Of a DNA stretch of 7,898 nucleotides, positions 4,831 to 7,898 are shown piece after piece. A model generated the notes under the pieces. The model saw only the letters and a list, made by a program, of their open reading frames with translations. It did no database searches and was not told where the DNA came from. The number at the start of each line of letters is the position of its first letter. Position 1 is the stretch's first letter. This DNA is from Bacillota bacterium (GTDB lineage: Bacteria > Bacillota_B > Desulfitobacteriia > Desulfitobacteriales > Desulfitobacteriaceae), in contig JAJYAS010000136.1 of NCBI GenBank assembly GCA_021779415.1, positions 1 to 7,898 of the forward strand, given 5' to 3'. The translations under genes were made by a program, and so were the position numbers.

Positions 4831-6033
4831 TTACAAGTTTTCACTGTGATCAGGGATAGACGCTAAGCGAATCGATAAGAAGAAGGCGACAATCAAAAAG
4901 CATACAATTAATCCCACCACCCCGGTCCAACCAAAGTGGCTCCAGAATACGCCCCCACTCGTGCCACCGACACTGGAGCCACAATAATAGAAAAATAGAT
5001 AGAGCGAGGATGCCTGTGCTTTATGACTTGTGGCTAAACGTCCGACCCAGCTGCTAGCAATAGAATGGGCGCCAAAGAAACCAAAGGTAAAAATAGCTAT
5101 ACCCATAATTTTCAACCACAAGAGACTGCTCAACGTAATAATGACCCCTACTAAAAGGATAGTTAAGGCTAGCCACATCACTTGATAGCGTGCGTACCGG
5201 TCCGCGAGCCTACCCATCCAAGTGGAACTGAAGGTTCCCATAATATAAACAATGAAAATCCACCCCACTAAAGTTTGACTAAGGGAGTAGGGCGGTGCCA
5301 CCAACTGGTATCCAATATAATTGTATAAGGTCACAAAACTGCCCATGACCAAAAATCCTAAGCCATATAAGCGTCGCAAATAGGGATCCTTGCATTGGGC
5401 GAGCAAGGATTCCGTTATTTTACTGATCTGAAGTGGTTGTCGCTTAAAGTTTCTTGAGGGCGGAAGAGTACGCCAAAACATCAGAGTGGCAGCTAGACTT
5501 AAGACTCCGATCACGGCGAGGGCTACACGCCAATTGAAAAAGTCTGTCACCATTCCACTAATAATTCGCCCGCCCATACCTCCAATGGAGTTTCCGCTAA
5601 TATATATTCCCATGGCGACTCCCAGGCTAGCAGGTTCAATTTCTTCGCTTAAATAGGTCATGGCTATGGCGGGCAGACCTGCCAATACAATACCCTCGAT
5701 AACTCTTAGTATGAGCAAAGCGTGAAAATTGGGGCTAACCGAGGTCAGGATGGCTAACACCGAGGCAATAAACAAAGAAATACTCATTACAGACTTACGT
5801 CCCCTAGCATCTGACAAAGCACCTACAAAAAGCATACTGACTGCCATTGCAATCGTTGTCAAAGACAAGGAAAGGCTCGCCACAGTAGGAGAAATATGGA
5901 AGTCTCTTGATAATTCCGGCATCAAAGGTTGTATGTTATACAAAATGGCAAAGGTGTTGAACCCACCAGCAAATAAAGCAAGGATAGCCTTGCGAAAGGA
6001 AATCGTACCTTTTTCAATATAGATCAAGCTCAA
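4831..6033 (-). CDS. MFS transporter, YnfM-like
   Basis: A 400-residue protein of the major facilitator superfamily, made of about 12 hydrophobic segments and ending shortly after the last one. These proteins work in the cytoplasmic membrane as proton-coupled exporters. The family signature in loop 2-3 is clear: GALSDARGRKSVM (71-83). Its degenerate repeat in the second half reads GRLADRYARYQVM (274-286). The opening FRKAILALFAGGFNTFAILYNIQPLMPEL, named here by its start F13 and end L41, and the GN-x-x-GG-x-GGR segment (147-156) resemble the YnfM/YybF branch, often labelled as drug or sugar efflux. The substrate is unknown. The likely start is TTG at 6031-6033; a second TTG two codons later is possible. 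Only a weak GGAAAG-type ribosome binding site precedes either. The gene is monocistronic, between the livF and its own terminators. Confidence 0.85.
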   Translation of the reverse strand: MSLIYIEKGTISFRKAILALFAGGFNTFAILYNIQPLMPELSRDFHISPTVASLSLSLTTIAMAVSMLFVGALSDARGRKSVMSISLFIASVLAILTSVSPNFHALLILRVIEGIVLAGLPAIAMTYLSEEIEPASLGVAMGIYISGNSIGGMGGRIISGMVTDFFNWRVALAVIGVLSLAATLMFWRTLPPSRNFKRQPLQISKITESLLAQCKDPYLRRLYGLGFLVMGSFVTLYNYIGYQLVAPPYSLSQTLVGWIFIVYIMGTFSSTWMGRLADRYARYQVMWLALTILLVGVIITLSSLLWLKIMGIAIFTFGFFGAHSIASSWVGRLATSHKAQASSLYLFFYYCGSSVGGTSGGVFWSHFGWTGVVGLIVCFLIVAFFLSIRLASIPDHSENL

Positions 6034-6065
6034 AATCTTCTTTCCACTATAAATCTTTCGTCCTT

Positions 6066-6080
6066 ATCTTTTAGTAAGAT
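6066..6080 (-). promoter_or_regulatory. Short dyad upstream of the MFS gene
   Basis: ATCTT, five bases, AAGAT about 33 bases before the MFS start. It resembles the dyad of the dispersed motif (ATCTTAC...GTAAGAT) but lacks the SD-TTG part. It could be an operator for the exporter gene or part of a short leader hairpin. The rest of 6034-6184 is A+T-rich; a TTGCAT-16-TATATT promoter-like pair occurs near 6125-6155 but is weak. Confidence 0.3.
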
Positions 6081-6184
6081 GCTTAAACTCATCTCATTAA
6101 AAAATGCAATTACAACGTTTCTTAAATACAATATAATAAATTACCCCTAAGATGCAACCCAAAGACATCCAACAAATCTAAACC

Positions 6185-6238
6185 AGAGACAAAAACAGTG
6201 GCAGATTAGTTTCTAATCTAGCCACCGTTTTTGTCTCT
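6185..6238 (-). terminator. Terminator hairpin of the liv operon
   Basis: A long near-perfect hairpin about 30 nt after the livF stop. AGAGACAAAAAC pairs with GTTTTTGTCTCT, then a G/T wobble, GTGGC/GCCAC, one bulged T, and AGATTAG/CTAATCT closing an AAA loop. The A run on the 5' side pairs with the T run on the 3' side, so the structure could terminate in either direction. Confidence 0.85.
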
Positions 6239-6268
6239 ATGCTAAAAGCACTTGATAAAGTAATTCAT

Positions 6269-6994
6269 TTAACCCTTTAGTTTGGTAACACTCTCACCCA
6301 AATAAGCTTTCTTTACGTCTTCATTGGCCAATAATTCTTTTCCGGTTCCTTTAAGAGTAATCCGTCCGGTTTCGATAACGTAACCCACATCCGCAATGTG
6401 GAGTGCCGCATTGGCATTTTGTTCGATCAACAAAATGGTCATCCCTTGTTTATGAATCTCCCGAATAATGTTGAAAATATCTTTGACGATGAGGGGAGCT
6501 AACCCCAAAGATGGTTCATCCATCATGAGAAGTTTGGGACGAGACATGAGGGCCCGTCCCACCGCAAGCATCTGTTGCTCTCCCCCTGATAGAGTTCCGG
6601 CGAGTTGCCATTCCCGTTCTTTCAGCCGAGAAAAGAGGGTAAAAACCCATTCTATGTCTTCTTTAATCCCCTGATGATCCTTACGAGTAAAGGCCCCAAT
6701 TTTCAGGTTTTCTAGGACGGTCATATCCGCAAACACTCGCCGTCCTTCTGGAACCAAGGTAATTCCCTTTTTTACAATGTTATGGCGCTTCTCCGTCAAC
6801 AGATTTTCCCCATGATAAGTGATTGAACCCCCTTTAGGTTTGACAAGACCAACAATCGAGCGCAGAACAGTGCTCTTCCCAGCACCATTGGCCCCGACCA
6901 AGGTGACAATTTTTCCTTCCTCTACCTCAAGGTTAATCCCTTTTAAAGCTTCAATCCCACCATAGGCGACACTCAACTTTTCAATTTTAAGCAT
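6269..6994 (-). CDS. livF: LIV-I branched-chain amino acid ABC transporter ATP-binding protein LivF
   Basis: One of two ATPases that power uptake of leucine, isoleucine, valine or related amino acids through the LivH/LivM channel, on the cytoplasmic face of the membrane. The chosen start (ATG 6992-6994) gives 241 residues beginning MLKIEKLSVAYGGIEALKG, the usual LivF N-terminus. An ATG ten codons upstream adds only MKRTWGWQKI, unlike the family. Visible motifs: Walker A GANGAGKST (34-42), signature LSGGEQ (135-140), Walker B LLMMDEP (155-161), and LLIEQNAN in place of the common H-loop histidine, which is typical for LivF. VPEGRRVFADMTVLENL (81-97) is also characteristic. The start overlaps the livG stop by eight bases, implying translational coupling. 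Close relatives also carry amides, urea or aromatic acids, so the substrate is not fixed by sequence alone. Confidence 0.93.
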   Translation of the reverse strand: MLKIEKLSVAYGGIEALKGINLEVEEGKIVTLVGANGAGKSTVLRSIVGLVKPKGGSITYHGENLLTEKRHNIVKKGITLVPEGRRVFADMTVLENLKIGAFTRKDHQGIKEDIEWVFTLFSRLKEREWQLAGTLSGGEQQMLAVGRALMSRPKLLMMDEPSLGLAPLIVKDIFNIIREIHKQGMTILLIEQNANAALHIADVGYVIETGRITLKGTGKELLANEDVKKAYLGESVTKLKG

Positions 6995-7760
6995 AATCTT
7001 CTGCCACCCCCAAGTACGCTTCAATCACCTTCTGGTTATTTTGAATCTCATAGGGACTCCCTTCCGCAATCGTGACTCCATGATCAAAGACACAAATCCG
7101 ATCCGAAATCCCCATGACGACTTGCATATGGTGCTCGATCATGAAAATCGATAAGTGGAATTCATCCCGGATTTGACGAATGAACTCAGTCAAATCGTCG
7201 GTTTCCTTAGGATTCATGCCAGCCGCTGGCTCATCTAAAAGGAGAATCTCCGGCTTCGTCGCCAAGGCCCGCGCAATCTCCAAACGACGCTGCTTGCCGT
7301 AAGGAAGCGAGCTGGCTTTTTCTCCTTGAGCATCAACCAACCCCACTTTATCCAAGAGGTTAAGCGACTTCTCTAAGATTTCCCTCTCCTCCCGACGGTA
7401 ACGGGGGAGTTTAAAGGTGGCCTCTAAGAAGTTTGACTTCAGATGCAAATGGTTGGCAATCAAGACATTATCAAGTACTGTTAAGTCCTTAAACAGCCGA
7501 ATGTTCTGAAACGTCCGCGCGATCCCCAGCTTTGTAATCTGATCCGGTCTTTGTCCTGTAATGTTTTTTTCTTTAAAACTAATTTGTCCAATCGTAGGCT
7601 TATAGACACCGGTAATCATGTTAAAGGCAGTTGTTTTTCCTGCGCCGTTGGGACCAATCAACGCCACAATTTCTCCTTGGTTTAAAGCTAGGTTAAAATC
7701 CTTGACTGCTGTCAGCCCGCCAAAAATCATTGAGACATTTTCGACCTTCAATAGGTTCAC
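6987..7760 (-). CDS. livG: LIV-I branched-chain amino acid ABC transporter ATP-binding protein LivG
   Basis: The second ATPase of the transporter, 257 residues, typical for LivG. It shows Walker A GPNGAGKTT (36-44), Q-loop RTFQN (Gln85), the LivG-specific signature LPYGKQRRLE (152-161) instead of LSGGQ, Walker B ILLLDEP (172-178), AAGMNP directly after it, and the H-loop in MIEHHM (207-212). The TGQRPDQITKLGIARTFQN stretch (68-86) is a family hallmark. The start is GTG at 7758-7760 with AGGAGG (7770-7775) nine bases upstream. The start overlaps the livM TGA as GTGA, and its own stop overlaps livF, so the three genes form one tight operon in the usual M-G-F order. Confidence 0.95.
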   Translation of the reverse strand: MNLLKVENVSMIFGGLTAVKDFNLALNQGEIVALIGPNGAGKTTAFNMITGVYKPTIGQISFKEKNITGQRPDQITKLGIARTFQNIRLFKDLTVLDNVLIANHLHLKSNFLEATFKLPRYRREEREILEKSLNLLDKVGLVDAQGEKASSLPYGKQRRLEIARALATKPEILLLDEPAAGMNPKETDDLTEFIRQIRDEFHLSIFMIEHHMQVVMGISDRICVFDHGVTIAEGSPYEIQNNQKVIEAYLGVAEDYA

Positions 7761-7898
7761 TGTTTGCTTCCTCCTTTGGCCAGAGGTTTTTTGCTGAACT
7801 TAGCGAAAAGCCTGTCCCAAGTAAATTCATTAGTTCCCATAATTCCCTTATTAAAGAAGAGGACGACAATCATCAGAAGGGCTGAAAAAACAACCATC
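7757..7898 (-). CDS. livM: LIV-I ABC transporter permease LivM, C-terminal fragment
   Basis: Only the last 46 complete codons are in the window; the gene continues beyond 7898. The fragment begins with the end of a membrane segment (MVVFSALLMIVVLFFNKGIMG), listed here by position: codons from 7897 to 7835. It ends in a charged cytoplasmic tail with WDRLFAKF. The 'R-x-hydrophobic...F-x-x-G-hydrophobic-hydrophobic-G' exit from the final helix and the position directly before livG fit LivM, which forms the membrane channel with LivH. The stop TGA (7757-7759) shares two bases with the livG GTG. Confidence 0.85.
   Translation of the reverse strand, partial: MVVFSALLMIVVLFFNKGIMGTNEFTWDRLFAKFSKKPLAKGGSKQ

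Noticed and set aside
6269..7024. livF starting at the upstream ATG (7022-7024)
   Set aside because: The ten extra residues MKRTWGWQKI are unlike LivF N-termini, and the start would lie well inside livG. The ATG at 6992-6994 gives the normal MLKIE start and a typical short overlap.

Overview
The window looks like chromosomal DNA of a low-to-moderate G+C anaerobic Firmicute. The Desulfosporosinus/Desulfitobacterium group (Clostridia) is my best guess, an inference from strong AGGAGG ribosome binding sites, frequent TTG/GTG starts, sigma-A-type promoters and gene content. Every gene I can support lies on the minus strand, so biological order runs from position 7898 down to 1. No RNA gene, CRISPR array, insertion sequence or phage gene is seen.

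From high to low coordinates there are four blocks. (1) 7898-6185: the tail of a branched-chain amino acid (LIV-I) ABC transporter operon, livM (C-terminus only), livG and livF. The three genes are coupled by overlapping stop/start codons and closed by a 54-nt terminator hairpin. (2) 6033-4742: a single MFS transporter of the YnfM type with its own terminator. (3) 4501-1706: a probable two-gene unit of a cytoplasmic alpha/beta-hydrolase (carboxylesterase/monoglyceride lipase type) and an exported, C-terminally membrane-anchored 5'-nucleotidase/cyclic phosphodiesterase. It is followed by a GNAT-like hypothetical gene (1530-889) with its own candidate promoter. (4) 867-1: a promoter with an operator-like dyad, then a DsbA/FrnE-family thiol oxidoreductase and the start of a siroheme-type nitrite/sulfite reductase-like gene.

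The main discovery is in block 4. The obvious open reading frame of the DsbA-like gene (196-750) lacks its catalytic motif. Reading upstream in the same frame to an ATG at 798 with a good ribosome binding site restores a normal N-terminus (MADKITVFSDFL), with one in-frame TGA at 760-762 exactly where the first active-site cysteine should be. The active site therefore reads Sec-Pro-Tyr-Cys. A small stem-loop just 3' of the TGA is a candidate bacterial SECIS. I call this a probable selenoprotein that a standard gene caller would truncate.

A second unexplained signal is a dispersed intergenic motif of about 36 nt. It occurs twice in the same orientation, upstream of the GNAT-like gene and of the esterase, with a shorter look-alike upstream of the MFS gene. 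Each long copy combines a dyad with an SD-TTG mini-ORF of five or six codons.
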